Part shown: positions 41,128-49,485 of the stretch, one piece after another
How the letters are laid out: every line of letters starts with the position of its first letter
How positions within the stretch are numbered: position 1 is the first letter of the stretch
Assembly: GCA_002449765.1 (NCBI GenBank)
Contig: DJXN01000012.1
Coordinates: 124,001-188,000 of the forward strand
Direction: 5' to 3'
DNA length: 64,000 nt
Source: Fibrobacter sp. UBA7003
GTDB lineage: Bacteria; Fibrobacterota; Fibrobacteria; Fibrobacterales; Fibrobacteraceae
Position numbers and translations under genes: made by a program
The notes under the pieces: generated by a model
Databases searched by the model: none
What the model saw: the letters and a program-made list of their open reading frames with translations, nothing else
What the model was told of the DNA's origin: nothing

Positions 41128-44100
41128 CTATTTCAGGCGACCGAAACGCCCCTTGAGTTTGGCAAGGGCATCGTCTTCGATGATTTCTTCGCTATCGTCG
41201 CCCTTGCGCTTGAACTTGAGGATTTCAAAATCCTCAATCATGGCTGATGCCTGCAGGTAGAGCTCGGGGTATTCCGCATCGTCCTGCTGCATGCGTTCCA
41301 TTTTCGAGAGGATTTCGCGGGCATTTTTGAGTTCGTGGTCCTTCATGAAGCGGGCCTTGAGGAAGGGGCGGAACTTTTCACGAAGGTCCTTGACGGAGAG
41401 GTCGACTTTATCGCCGATTGAAGATGCAAGCAACTTGTCGCCGGCATCAAGTGAGCTACCGAGCGCGGCCAATCTTTCGAACAAAGTATTTTCCTTGTGG
41501 TCAGGCAGGTAGAGCGCCACGATTTTCGAGATGGACTTGTTCTTTGCCATGAGCGCGGCGATGGCATCGCGGGCATGGTCTCCGCCCTGGCGCATCGCCA
41601 CCGAGAATTCGCGGAGGATCTCCCAAATTTTCACGAAAGCGTCGGCCCCGAGAAGCGCCGATTCATAAGTTGCACGCACGAGCGCGAGGCGCATCTCTTC
41701 GTCTTCGCTGCGGGTGTTTGCGGCAAGATTCTTGAAGTCGCGAATTTTCTTGCCACGGGAATACTCGAGGCCCGAAAAACGCACGCAACGGTTTGCGTCC
41801 AGATTGTCGGCAGCGAGCGACTTCAAAACCCACGACTTGAGAGCCGTCTTGAAACCGTCGGAATAGAGGCCGCCCGTCTCGAGCATATTCAGGCGATCAA
41901 CGATAAGCGAGGAGTCCCCCTCTGTCATCCCCGACCCGGTCGGCGATCTTCCTTCCACGCGCTTGCGGAACGATTGCCAGAAGGCAGATTCTGCCGGGGT
42001 CATGAGCGCCGATTCGCCCAAGCGCCAGCCAAAGCGCATGTCGCCAAGCGCAAAGTCGATACCGAACGTTACGAGGACGGGGCGCACCGCCGCAAAGAGC
42101 CTGAAACTTCCCCATTCCGGGTTAATCTCGCAAGGGAATTTTTCCGCAAAGCCCTGCTTGAAGATTCTCGCATGAATCCGCAGGTGGTTTTCCATTTCGG
42201 GCGTGACCGTCGGGATATCGCAATCGAGCTGCTTGATTTCGGCAAAGACCTCGTAGAGGCTAAAAAGCGGGGCCTTGTGCGGGTTCGCCTTGAGCTTGTC
42301 GCAGAAGGCGTCATCGATAAACGCGCGTTTGCCTTCCAACTGCTTTTTTGCAGCCTTGGGCATCTCGCGGATAATGGATTCTGTCATCCATTCGCGCCAC
42401 TGGTGAATCGAAAGTGCAAGCGTCGCAGGCGTCACCTGCGGGAGCATGTCGTAAGGCAGGTCCAGTGTAATGCCGTCGCAGTCGCGCATCGCATCAAACA
42501 CCATCTCGCCCACCACCATGCGGCTAGAGCCGTCGAGCCCTTCGATGCGGAACTGTTCGAGGGAGCCGCCGAGAGTGGGCTCCTGCGGTTTTGCAGCCTT
42601 CTTCTTGTCGCCCTTCGCCAGGGCATCGAAAGCGCGGTTGCTGAAACCCGAATCCGTATAGCTTACACCCGTTTCGCTCTGCTCCAACCAGAACTTCGCA
42701 TCGAATTTGAGGAACTGGTCCGTGTGTTCGCGGATGTAGTCCTTGAGCGTCTTGATGGAATTGACTTCATGCGCAATGCGCGTGTAGTAATCCACCAGGG
42801 CGTCTTCGCTCGGGGCAAGCCCGAATTGGCGCTTGCGGGCTTCCAACGCATGCAAGTCATCGACCACACGCTCGTTGTGCGTCATGAATGCGAAGGGGCG
42901 CGCCATCTGACCAAGCACAACGGCCTCGCGCCAGAAAATCTCGGCACATTCATCGGGGTTCACGCGGGCGAAATCCACGCGGTGGCCGCGGCTAATCACG
43001 AGCCCGCGGAAGCTCACCTCTTCCACCGCTTCCACGAAACCGCGTTCCTGGTTCCATGTGGGCGCATACCAGCGGCGCGTGCAGAAAGGATCCGCCACCT
43101 GCATAATCCATTCGGGCTTGATTTCAGCAGCCTTGTTCAGGAATATGCGGCTGGTCTCCCGCACCTCGGCACTAAAAAGCCATTCCACGCTCTTGCCGTA
43201 AAGGTCACTGCCCGGGAACACGTGCGTCTCGCGCCCGCTCACTAGGCGATAGCAACCGTTCTCGATATCGCGCAGGGCAATACCGCCTAGGAATCCCGAA
43301 AGAAGCGCAATGTGCAGGTTGTCGCGATGGAAACTGTCGAGCGGGCACACGCGATTCTCGAATTTCACGTCGAGGATGCGCCCGAACTGTTCGTACAGAT
43401 CGATCCATTCGCGGCAACGCAAAAAATGAAGGCTGTTCTTGTCGCAGAACTTGCGCAACTTATTCCAGGTCTTGCCATCCCATTCGGCACAGAAGGCATT
43501 CCACATGCAGATGAACGTGAGGAAATCGCTCTTGTGCCCCGCGAACCTGCGGTGCAGTTGGCGGATGCGGGTGCGTTCGGGTTCTTCGCTCGGCACCACG
43601 CGCGGGTCCTGGATGGAGAGCGCCGAGCAGACAATCAGCGCGGGCTGCAATACGCCGGCATTCCGCGCCCGCAGGAGCACCGCCGAGAGTGCCACGTCCA
43701 TCGGGAGGCGCGTCATCTCGCGGCCAAGCTTGGTCACATGCCCGCTGGCATTGTCGGCGGTAAGCGCACCGAGTTCAAAAAGCGTCTTGTACGCGCCACG
43801 GAACGCCGAATGCGGTGGCGACTGCAGGAACGGGAAGTTCTCGAGTTCCAGCCCGAGGCTGCGCAACTGCAGGACAACGTTCGCAAGATTACTCCGCCGG
43901 ATTTCCGGCTCCGTAAACTCGTCGCGCTTCTCGAAATCCTCGGGAGAATAGAGACGGATGCAAACACCGGGCTTTACGCGCCCCGCACGCCCTGTGCGCT
44001 GCCGCGCAGACGCTTTCGAGATATCCTCGACAGGCAATCCTTGGATACGCGACTGCGCATTGTAGCGCGAGATGCGCGCAGTACCCGTATCCACCACGTA

Positions 44101-45111
44101 GGCGATTCCCGGAATCGTGAGCGACGTTTCAGCGATGTTCGTCGCAAGCACCACGCGGGTCTTTTCCGTATGCCTGAAAATGCGTCGCTGTTCATCGGGG
44201 CTCATGCGCCCATAAAGCGGGAGGATATCGAACGTCGCGGAGTCCAGTTCGTGCGCAAGTTCGCCCGCCAAGTCCTGGATGTCACGTTCCGTCGGCAAAA
44301 AGCAAAGCAGGTGGTCGCGGTGGCGCGTTTCCAAATCTAGAATCGCATCGCGCGCCTCGTCGAGCAAGCCCGAATCGCCCTTGCCGCTGGTGTCTCGGCC
44401 CGTATTGTCATCCCCGCGAAGGCGGGGATCTCCATTCCCGCCGCCGAAATAATACTCCACATCGACGGGGAAAGTTCTTCCCTCGGCTTCGAGCACGCAA
44501 CTGTTGTCGTAAAATTCCTCGAAAAGTTTGGCATCGAGCGTCGCCGACGCCACAATCAGCTTGAAATCCGGGCGAGCCTGCAGAACCGTCTTGAAAATGC
44601 CGAGCAAGATGTCGATGTTCAGCGAGCGCTCGTGCGCCTCGTCAATCACGATGGCCGAATACTGCCTAAAGAGCCTGTCGCGGCGGAATTCCTGCAACAA
44701 AATGCCGTCCGTCATCACCTTGATGGGGGCGTCACTCTGGCCCTGTTCCCAAAAGCGGATCTTCGTGGAGACAAGCGTTTCGTCCTTGAGTTCTTCGCGC
44801 AGGCGGTCCGCAATGGAAATCGCCGCCAGCCTGCGGGGCTCCGTCACACCTATTTTGAAACCACTCATGTCATCCCCGCCTTCGCGGGGATCCCCTTCTC
44901 GAACACCATCCACGAGATTCTCGCCTTCGCGAGAATGACGAACTGTAGCATACCACTCTAAAAGAAACTTTGGCAACTGCGTCGACTTGCCGGAACCGGT
45001 ATCTGCCTTGACAATCACTACCTGGTGCTTTTCGAGCATCTCGAAAAACTCTTCACGATGTTCGACAACGGGAAGCTCCGGATACACGATTTTCAAGGTG
45101 GACAAATCCAT
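41128..45111 (-). CDS. hrpA: ATP-dependent RNA helicase HrpA with three in-frame repeat insertions
   Basis: 1327 aa from ATG 45111; the GTG at 45135 also opens the frame but would lie at or before the predicted transcript start. HrpA-type DEAH helicase with Walker A ADTGSGKST (36-44), DEAH (157-160), SATLDA (about 189-194), QRTGRAGRVKPG, a helicase-associated HA2 region, an OB-like fold, and the long HrpA-specific C-terminal half. E. coli HrpA is about 1300 aa. It resolves stalled ribosomes or remodels RNA. Residues about 55-84, 225-236 and 1054-1063 are encoded by GTCAT-type palindromic repeats. The first two lie in the motor domain, after Walker A and between SAT and the next conserved block. 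Confidence 0.95.
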   Translation of the reverse strand: MDLSTLKIVYPELPVVEHREEFFEMLEKHQVVIVKADTGSGKSTQLPKFLLEWYATVRHSREGENLVDGVREGDPREGGDDMSGFKIGVTEPRRLAAISIADRLREELKDETLVSTKIRFWEQGQSDAPIKVMTDGILLQEFRRDRLFRQYSAIVIDEAHERSLNIDILLGIFKTVLQARPDFKLIVASATLDAKLFEEFYDNSCVLEAEGRTFPVDVEYYFGGGNGDPRLRGDDNTGRDTSGKGDSGLLDEARDAILDLETRHRDHLLCFLPTERDIQDLAGELAHELDSATFDILPLYGRMSPDEQRRIFRHTEKTRVVLATNIAETSLTIPGIAYVVDTGTARISRYNAQSRIQGLPVEDISKASARQRTGRAGRVKPGVCIRLYSPEDFEKRDEFTEPEIRRSNLANVVLQLRSLGLELENFPFLQSPPHSAFRGAYKTLFELGALTADNASGHVTKLGREMTRLPMDVALSAVLLRARNAGVLQPALIVCSALSIQDPRVVPSEEPERTRIRQLHRRFAGHKSDFLTFICMWNAFCAEWDGKTWNKLRKFCDKNSLHFLRCREWIDLYEQFGRILDVKFENRVCPLDSFHRDNLHIALLSGFLGGIALRDIENGCYRLVSGRETHVFPGSDLYGKSVEWLFSAEVRETSRIFLNKAAEIKPEWIMQVADPFCTRRWYAPTWNQERGFVEAVEEVSFRGLVISRGHRVDFARVNPDECAEIFWREAVVLGQMARPFAFMTHNERVVDDLHALEARKRQFGLAPSEDALVDYYTRIAHEVNSIKTLKDYIREHTDQFLKFDAKFWLEQSETGVSYTDSGFSNRAFDALAKGDKKKAAKPQEPTLGGSLEQFRIEGLDGSSRMVVGEMVFDAMRDCDGITLDLPYDMLPQVTPATLALSIHQWREWMTESIIREMPKAAKKQLEGKRAFIDDAFCDKLKANPHKAPLFSLYEVFAEIKQLDCDIPTVTPEMENHLRIHARIFKQGFAEKFPCEINPEWGSFRLFAAVRPVLVTFGIDFALGDMRFGWRLGESALMTPAESAFWQSFRKRVEGRSPTGSGMTEGDSSLIVDRLNMLETGGLYSDGFKTALKSWVLKSLAADNLDANRCVRFSGLEYSRGKKIRDFKNLAANTRSEDEEMRLALVRATYESALLGADAFVKIWEILREFSVAMRQGGDHARDAIAALMAKNKSISKIVALYLPDHKENTLFERLAALGSSLDAGDKLLASSIGDKVDLSVKDLREKFRPFLKARFMKDHELKNAREILSKMERMQQDDAEYPELYLQASAMIEDFEILKFKRKGDDSEEIIEDDALAKLKGRFGRLK
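41924..41951. repeat. Palindromic repeat in frame near the HrpA C-terminus
   Basis: GTCAT starts at 41924. ATCCCCGACC (41927-41936) pairs with GGTCGGCGAT (41938-41947) with one mismatch. Translated on the minus strand within EGRSPTGSGMTEG. Confidence 0.65.
44407..44433. repeat. Palindromic repeat in frame in the HrpA motor domain
   Basis: GTCAT at 44407. ATCCCCGC (44410-44417) pairs perfectly with GCGGGGAT (44422-44429) around GAAG. Translated as GDPRLRGDD, a peptide known to arise from REP-like elements in many genomes. Confidence 0.75.
44869..44939. repeat. Composite double palindrome in frame near the HrpA N-terminus
   Basis: Two hairpins, ATCCCCGC/GCGGGGAT (44872-44879 with 44884-44891) and ATTCTCGC/GCGAGAAT (44917-44924 with 44929-44936), are joined by 25 nt and bounded by GTCAT and ATGAC, so the whole 71-nt unit is itself flanked by an inverted repeat. 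Translated as HSREGENLVDG then VREGDPREGGDD. Confidence 0.82.
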
Positions 45112-45136
45112 AAGAGCAAAGCGACTACGTTCCACC

Positions 45137-45170
45137 CAAATATATTAAAATCGGCACCATCTTTTTCAAA
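45137..45170 (-). promoter_or_regulatory. Candidate hrpA promoter (TTTG-N22-TATATTTG) that decides its start codon
   Basis: On the minus strand TTTG (complement of 45167-45170), 22 nt, TATATTTG (complement of 45137-45144). The predicted transcript start is near 45131, leaving ATG 45111 as start with a leader of about 20 nt. The spacer is one longer than the Bacteroidetes range. Confidence 0.45.
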
Positions 45171-45213
45171 AAAGTTTTATCTTTAAGGCAAGCCCCTAGC
45201 TACAGAATTGAAA

Positions 45214-46296
45214 ATGAAAAAAATCGTTTTTCCCCTGCTCTTTATCTTGACGTTCCTTGCCCTCACCGCCTGCAAGGAACAAAAGCCCGCCGTCATCCGA
45301 ATCACCAACGAAAAGACGGCAGTCCCTCCCGCCAAAGCGCCCGCATTCCTCAAGAAGGGCGACAAAATTGCGCTCGTTTCCCCTGCCTACAACACACCCG
45401 ATTCCAACACCTACAACACCGCCAAAGTCCTTAAGGAATGGGGCTTCGTCCCTGTCATCGGAGAAAACGTCAGCAAACTCTACATGGGCAAATATTCCGG
45501 GACGCCCGAAGAACGCGCAAACGACTTCATCAACGCCATCCGCGACACAAGCATCAAGGCCATCATCTGCAACCGCGGCGGTTTCGGCGCCATGCACCTG
45601 ATCGACCTCATCAACTTCGACGATATCGCGAAGAATCCCAAATGGCTTGTCGGCTTCAGTGAAATTTCCACCCTGCACGCACTGGAAGCAAAGATGGGCA
45701 ACATGAGCATCCACGGCACCATGAGCGCATTCATCGGGAAGTCCGCCGGACGCGATGCGGGTAGCCTTCTCGTGAAAGACATCCTCCTCGGGAATATACC
45801 CACCTACAAGATTCCCGCCAACATCCTGAACCAGAAGGGACACGCCAAGGGAATCCTCGTCGGCGGCAACATGGCATCCTTCGTCCCCCTCATCGGCACG
45901 CCCATCGACGTCTACTCCAGGGACAGCATCATCCTCTTTGTCGAAGAGCTAGAAGAAACCATGCGGAATGTCGACCGCATGTTCAGCTCGCTGGAACTCC
46001 GTGGCATCATGGGAAACGTGAAGGGCGTCATCATGGGCGATTTCACCGACTGCGATACCGACCTCGATGTCGATAGCGCGCAGGCCATGCTTGCCGAGCG
46101 CCTCAAGAAATACAACATCCCCGTCATCAGCGGATTCCCGGCCGGTCACGGAAACGAAAACCTGCCGCTCATCATGGGCGCAGAAGTAGAGATGGATGTT
46201 TCCGATTTCGGGGCAACCCTATCGTTCAATGTCGACGGCAAAAAAGAAACCATCTTCACCGACGACTTTATCTTCAAGGCGAACAGGTCCAGATAG
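45214..46296 (+). CDS. LD-carboxypeptidase (peptidase family S66) lipoprotein
   Basis: 360 aa from ATG 45214; a TTG six bases upstream is in frame but weaker. A lipoprotein signal peptide with lipobox LTAC (Cys20) precedes the S66 fold. The nucleophile Ser is in VGFSEIS (S149), and the Glu-His pair lies in LFVEELEE (E244) and GFPAGHGNENLP (H312). It removes the terminal D-amino acid from LD-linked murein tetrapeptides during peptidoglycan recycling. E. coli LdcA is cytoplasmic, so a lipid-anchored, periplasm-facing version is a little unusual. MccF-type immunity proteins are an alternative in the same family. Confidence 0.9.
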   Translation: MKKIVFPLLFILTFLALTACKEQKPAVIRITNEKTAVPPAKAPAFLKKGDKIALVSPAYNTPDSNTYNTAKVLKEWGFVPVIGENVSKLYMGKYSGTPEERANDFINAIRDTSIKAIICNRGGFGAMHLIDLINFDDIAKNPKWLVGFSEISTLHALEAKMGNMSIHGTMSAFIGKSAGRDAGSLLVKDILLGNIPTYKIPANILNQKGHAKGILVGGNMASFVPLIGTPIDVYSRDSIILFVEELEETMRNVDRMFSSLELRGIMGNVKGVIMGDFTDCDTDLDVDSAQAMLAERLKKYNIPVISGFPAGHGNENLPLIMGAEVEMDVSDFGATLSFNVDGKKETIFTDDFIFKANRSR

Positions 46297-46305
46297 ACCC
46301 TAGAT

Positions 46306-46446
46306 TCACTCCTTGATGTGCCCGCACTTGTCGCAGGTGAGCTTGTAGCTGTTGTCGGGGTCGACGACCATCACGCCGTCGCATTCCGGCACTTCACACG
46401 GGAGTTCTCCCGGCATCACTTCGCGGTAGGTTTTCTTCTCTTCCAT
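46306..46446 (-). CDS. 46-residue zinc-ribbon microprotein
   Basis: 46 aa from ATG 46446 (MEEKKTYREV). Four cysteines are arranged as CEVPEC and CDKC, as in a small zinc ribbon (Cx4C...Cx2C), followed by GHIKE. No other domain. It begins two bases after the end of the upstream rfbD gene (46449), so they are probably co-transcribed. Possible RNA, DNA or protein binding is inferred only from the ribbon. The longer ORF upstream in frame overlaps rfbD and is not used. Confidence 0.72.
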   Translation of the reverse strand: MEEKKTYREVMPGELPCEVPECDGVMVVDPDNSYKLTCDKCGHIKE

Positions 46447-46448
46447 CG

Positions 46449-47363
46449 CTAGCCCCCGATTTCCTTCAGGTAACGAGCAAGGGCGTCCTGCCATGTGGGG
46501 AGCGGCTTGAAACCGGCTTCCACGAGTTTGCTCTTGTCGAGCCTGCTGTTGAACGGGCGCGCAGCCTTGCTGAGGCCATATTCGGCCGTAGTCACCGGAA
46601 CGACCTTCGTCGCAAGCCCAGCCTGCCTGTAGATTTCGCAGGTAAAGTCGTACCAGCTGATGAACCCGCCCTCGTTTGTGGCATGGTAGTAACCGTATTT
46701 TTCGGTTTCGTTCATGTCGATGAGCAGACGAGAAAGGTCGAGCGTGTATGTCGGCGTTCCAATCTGGTCGTTCACCACGCGCACGGTGTCGTGAGTTTTG
46801 CCCACATTGAGCATCGTCTTGATGAAGTTCTTGCCGTTGAGGCCGAACACCCACGCGATACGCACAATAAAGAATTTTTCGAGAGTCCCGCTCACGGCAA
46901 GTTCGCCCTCGAGCTTGGTCTGACCGTAAACATTGAGAGGCTTGTAATCCTTGCAGTCGGGCTTCCAGGGTTCCGTTCCCTGGCCATCAAACACGTAGTC
47001 CGTGCTGATGTAGGTCATCTTGCAGCCGAGTTTCTTGCAGGCATTCGCGATGTTCTGCGTACCGCCCGCGTTCACCGCACGGACCTTCGCCACATTCGCA
47101 TCGTCTTCGGCCATATCGACTGCAGTCCATGCAGCACAATGAATCACCGCATCCGGGTTCACTTCCGAAATCGCCTTTTCGACAGCAGCGGCATCCGTAA
47201 TGTCGAGCTGCACGTAGGGCATCGTCGTCACTGCACTGCCATCGGCAACACCGCTATAGGCGGGAGCCATGTCCGAGCCCACGCCCGTATGCCCGCGCTT
47301 CGCAAGTTCATTCATCACGTCGTGGCCCAGCTGGCCACCAACACCCGTCACAAAAAATTTCAT
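46449..47363 (-). CDS. rfbD: dTDP-4-dehydrorhamnose reductase (RmlD-type)
   Basis: 304 aa from ATG 47363, with AAGAGG upstream. An SDR-type Rossmann fold with TGVGGQLGHDV near the N-terminus, the catalytic Tyr-x3-Lys in NVYGQTKLEGE, the STDYVFDG block with the catalytic Thr/Asp of RmlD, and the C-terminal LDKSKLVEAGF region. It makes dTDP-L-rhamnose with NAD(P)H, a precursor of surface polysaccharide. The other rml genes are not nearby. A small zinc-ribbon gene follows at 2 nt. Confidence 0.93.
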   Translation of the reverse strand: MKFFVTGVGGQLGHDVMNELAKRGHTGVGSDMAPAYSGVADGSAVTTMPYVQLDITDAAAVEKAISEVNPDAVIHCAAWTAVDMAEDDANVAKVRAVNAGGTQNIANACKKLGCKMTYISTDYVFDGQGTEPWKPDCKDYKPLNVYGQTKLEGELAVSGTLEKFFIVRIAWVFGLNGKNFIKTMLNVGKTHDTVRVVNDQIGTPTYTLDLSRLLIDMNETEKYGYYHATNEGGFISWYDFTCEIYRQAGLATKVVPVTTAEYGLSKAARPFNSRLDKSKLVEAGFKPLPTWQDALARYLKEIGG

Positions 47364-47429
47364 AGTAAAACCTCTTGTGCAAAAGATAGTTAATCCTAAA
47401 GCCCTTGAACTATGGTTCCTTTCTTTTAC

Positions 47430-47437
47430 TATATTTA
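47430..47437 (+). promoter_or_regulatory. Promoter-like TATATT box just upstream of the 70-aa membrane protein gene
   Basis: TATATTTA, then ACGC and ATG 47442. A TTGAAC lies 19 nt upstream. Transcription starting seven bases after TATATT would begin exactly at the start codon. Confidence 0.45.
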
Positions 47438-47441
47438 ACGC

Positions 47442-47654
47442 ATGGCTTATGTTCTTCTGATTCTCGCATCCATTGTCGGCCTTGCCGTATGCGCCTATTT
47501 CTGTCGCAAAAACGTTATCGCCATCCACGAGAAAAACAAAAACGAACCCAAGGCCTACAAGCGCGGGCTCAACTACGTCCTCACGGCGCTCTGGTACGGC
47601 TACTTGACGGTCTTCTTCGTCGGGTTGACCGTCAACAATTTAGGGAACTGGTAG
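47442..47654 (+). CDS. Small two-helix membrane protein
   Basis: 70 aa. Two hydrophobic segments (about 2-22 and 48-66) flank a basic cytoplasmic loop (KNVIAIHEKNKNEPKAYKRG). No signal peptide cleavage site and no family recognised. It is divergent from rfbD and convergent with the Nudix gene. The -10-like box four bases before the ATG supports it being expressed, perhaps as a leaderless message. Confidence 0.62.
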   Translation: MAYVLLILASIVGLAVCAYFCRKNVIAIHEKNKNEPKAYKRGLNYVLTALWYGYLTVFFVGLTVNNLGNW

Positions 47655-47666
47655 AGGCCCACAACC

Positions 47667-48386
47667 TCATTTGTGGCTCTGCAGCCAGCGTTCGTACAGG
47701 AACAGCGCAATGAGGTTCTTCCCGTCCACGAACTGGCGGGCAGCCTCCTCGTAAGGCAGCACTTCTGTCCGGATCCACTCGATTTCCTCGGTATACTGCT
47801 GGTCTTTCCCGTCCATCGCCCTCAGCTGTTCGGGTGTCACGTCACGCTCTATCGCATACAAGCGAATACGTTCGTCCAGGAGTCCACAACTGGCAGCAAA
47901 GCCGTCGCTTTTTCCCTGGTACCAGAAATCCATGAGGTCAATGAGTTCCGATTCCTCGGCATCTATCTGCGCTTCTTCCTTGAGTTCGGAGAGGGCCACC
48001 TTGCGGTAGTCCCCTGTCCAGTCGAGGATCCCCGCCGGAATTTCGAGCGATGCCTGCTCGCTAATGGCAAAACGCGGTTGCCGCACCAGAAGCAGGTATT
48101 TCTTGCCTTCGCAGCGGAGCACCACCAAGATTCCAACCGCGTTGCCGCGGACCAGCACAATCCCGTGCACCGGGCGCCCATCCGGAAGCGTCGCAGTCGC
48201 AGTCAGCTTTATAAAGAGCGGCTGGCGTCCTTTCCGCAAGAAATCGACCGAAGAAAAGTGGACCTTGGTCACGACAAATTTCTTTTGTGACGCTTCCAGC
48301 CATTCCCTGTAGATGCGGGATTCCAGGACCACCGGGCGGTCCGCTTCGGCAATTTCAGGAGAGAACGAATATTCTATTTCTTGCAT
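47667..48386 (-). CDS. Nudix hydrolase with partly degenerate Nudix box
   Basis: 239 aa. The ADP-ribose-pyrophosphatase-like core starts after a beta-rich N-terminal half. The Nudix box runs PAGILDWTGDYRKVALSELKEE (117-138): the metal-binding E134, E137 and E138 are kept, but the upstream Glu is Gly, the Arg is Ser, and the Gly after EE is Gln. It may hydrolyse a nucleoside diphosphate derivative weakly or have changed substrate. It is last in the operon with the STAS, LytM-like and lipoprotein genes, one base after the lipoprotein stop. Confidence 0.82.
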   Translation of the reverse strand: MQEIEYSFSPEIAEADRPVVLESRIYREWLEASQKKFVVTKVHFSSVDFLRKGRQPLFIKLTATATLPDGRPVHGIVLVRGNAVGILVVLRCEGKKYLLLVRQPRFAISEQASLEIPAGILDWTGDYRKVALSELKEEAQIDAEESELIDLMDFWYQGKSDGFAASCGLLDERIRLYAIERDVTPEQLRAMDGKDQQYTEEIEWIRTEVLPYEEAARQFVDGKNLIALFLYERWLQSHK

Positions 48387-48387
48387 G

Positions 48388-49485
48388 TTACTTTATCTTG
48401 CGGGCCTCGGATTTCCACAGGCCATAAAGTGAATCGGCATCGAGAGAATCGGGAAACACGCGGTTGCGTCCGATATCATAAATGAAGACATCGCGAAGCG
48501 CAGACGGGCCGCACGCCGTTTCGGATTCATCGGGAACCATGATTTCGCGGGCAAAGTTCACTTTTCGCCCCACGGAGAATGCGTCAAACGCAAAAGAGTT
48601 CATCGATGCGCAATCGGGAATTTCTTCGACATAATAGAGGCTCGTATGCCATAGGGTGTCGGTCCGTTCCTGCACATCGCCTATCGAACTGGAATCGTCC
48701 ACCCAGCGGTTATTCGAGCAATAGGTCGAATCTCCCAGCGCACACGACTTGCGGATGGGAACCAGGGCCGTATCGGACATGTTCCACACCGTCGGGAAAA
48801 TCGTATCCGCCACGACCGAGCCGCACTTGTCGACAATCAGGCCACATTCGGATTTTATCGGCCGCCAGTAAAAGACACGCGGAGTGAGGCTATCGACAAC
48901 CTTCAGAATCGAAGGCGAGCCCTTGGTACGCAGCGGCAAGGCCGACACAGAATCAAAAAGGGAATCCACATAGATGGCGAAGGTGTCCCGTTCGAAGCGT
49001 CCACGACGCAGGAGGATTGTATCGAGTTCGCGCCCTTCATCGTTGCGGATGCGGAGTACGGATGCGCCGGAGACGTCGTCGGCATCCAGCAGAAGCTTGA
49101 CGGTCGTATCGGGATGAAGGAACGGGGACGGGCAATCCTCCCCATCGGATTTGATAATTATCTTCGGAGAAATCACCAAGGAGCCGCCGTCGTTCGAAGC
49201 ATCGAGCTCAATGCGCTTGAGAGCGCAGTTGGAATAACTCCAGAGGCTATCGAGATTGATAAAAAGCGTATCAGAGACGAGGTGGATGAACGCCCCAGAA
49301 TCCAAGGTGGCCTTGCGGAAAAAACCCGTCCCTACAAAGCTATCGTCTTCCGCAGAAACGGGAATCGGTCCATCGTCGCCCTGCGTGCAGGCAGCCCAAA
49401 AAAATGGAGCAGCGGCAAAGGCGACAGAAGCCGCCGCAATCTTAAAAAGCCGATCGAAAAAACGCCTGCACATTCCCGGACCCAT
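48388..49485 (-). CDS. Lipoprotein of unknown function (operon with LytM-like and STAS genes)
   Basis: 365 aa from ATG 49485, which overlaps the TGA of the LytM-like gene by one base (TGATG). A lipoprotein signal peptide with lipobox WAAC precedes a mostly beta domain (about 40-340) with paired cysteines (SNCALKR, DCPSPF, CGLIVDKCG, CALGDSTYC), probably disulfide-bonded. No catalytic motif or family recognised. Co-translation with the LytM-like protein suggests an envelope partner. Confidence 0.78.
   Translation of the reverse strand: MGPGMCRRFFDRLFKIAAASVAFAAAPFFWAACTQGDDGPIPVSAEDDSFVGTGFFRKATLDSGAFIHLVSDTLFINLDSLWSYSNCALKRIELDASNDGGSLVISPKIIIKSDGEDCPSPFLHPDTTVKLLLDADDVSGASVLRIRNDEGRELDTILLRRGRFERDTFAIYVDSLFDSVSALPLRTKGSPSILKVVDSLTPRVFYWRPIKSECGLIVDKCGSVVADTIFPTVWNMSDTALVPIRKSCALGDSTYCSNNRWVDDSSSIGDVQERTDTLWHTSLYYVEEIPDCASMNSFAFDAFSVGRKVNFAREIMVPDESETACGPSALRDVFIYDIGRNRVFPDSLDADSLYGLWKSEARKIK

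Noticed and set aside
45112..45135. GTG start for HrpA at 45135
   Set aside because: The best promoter box (45137-45144) would place the transcript start at or after this codon; ATG 45111 is preferred.
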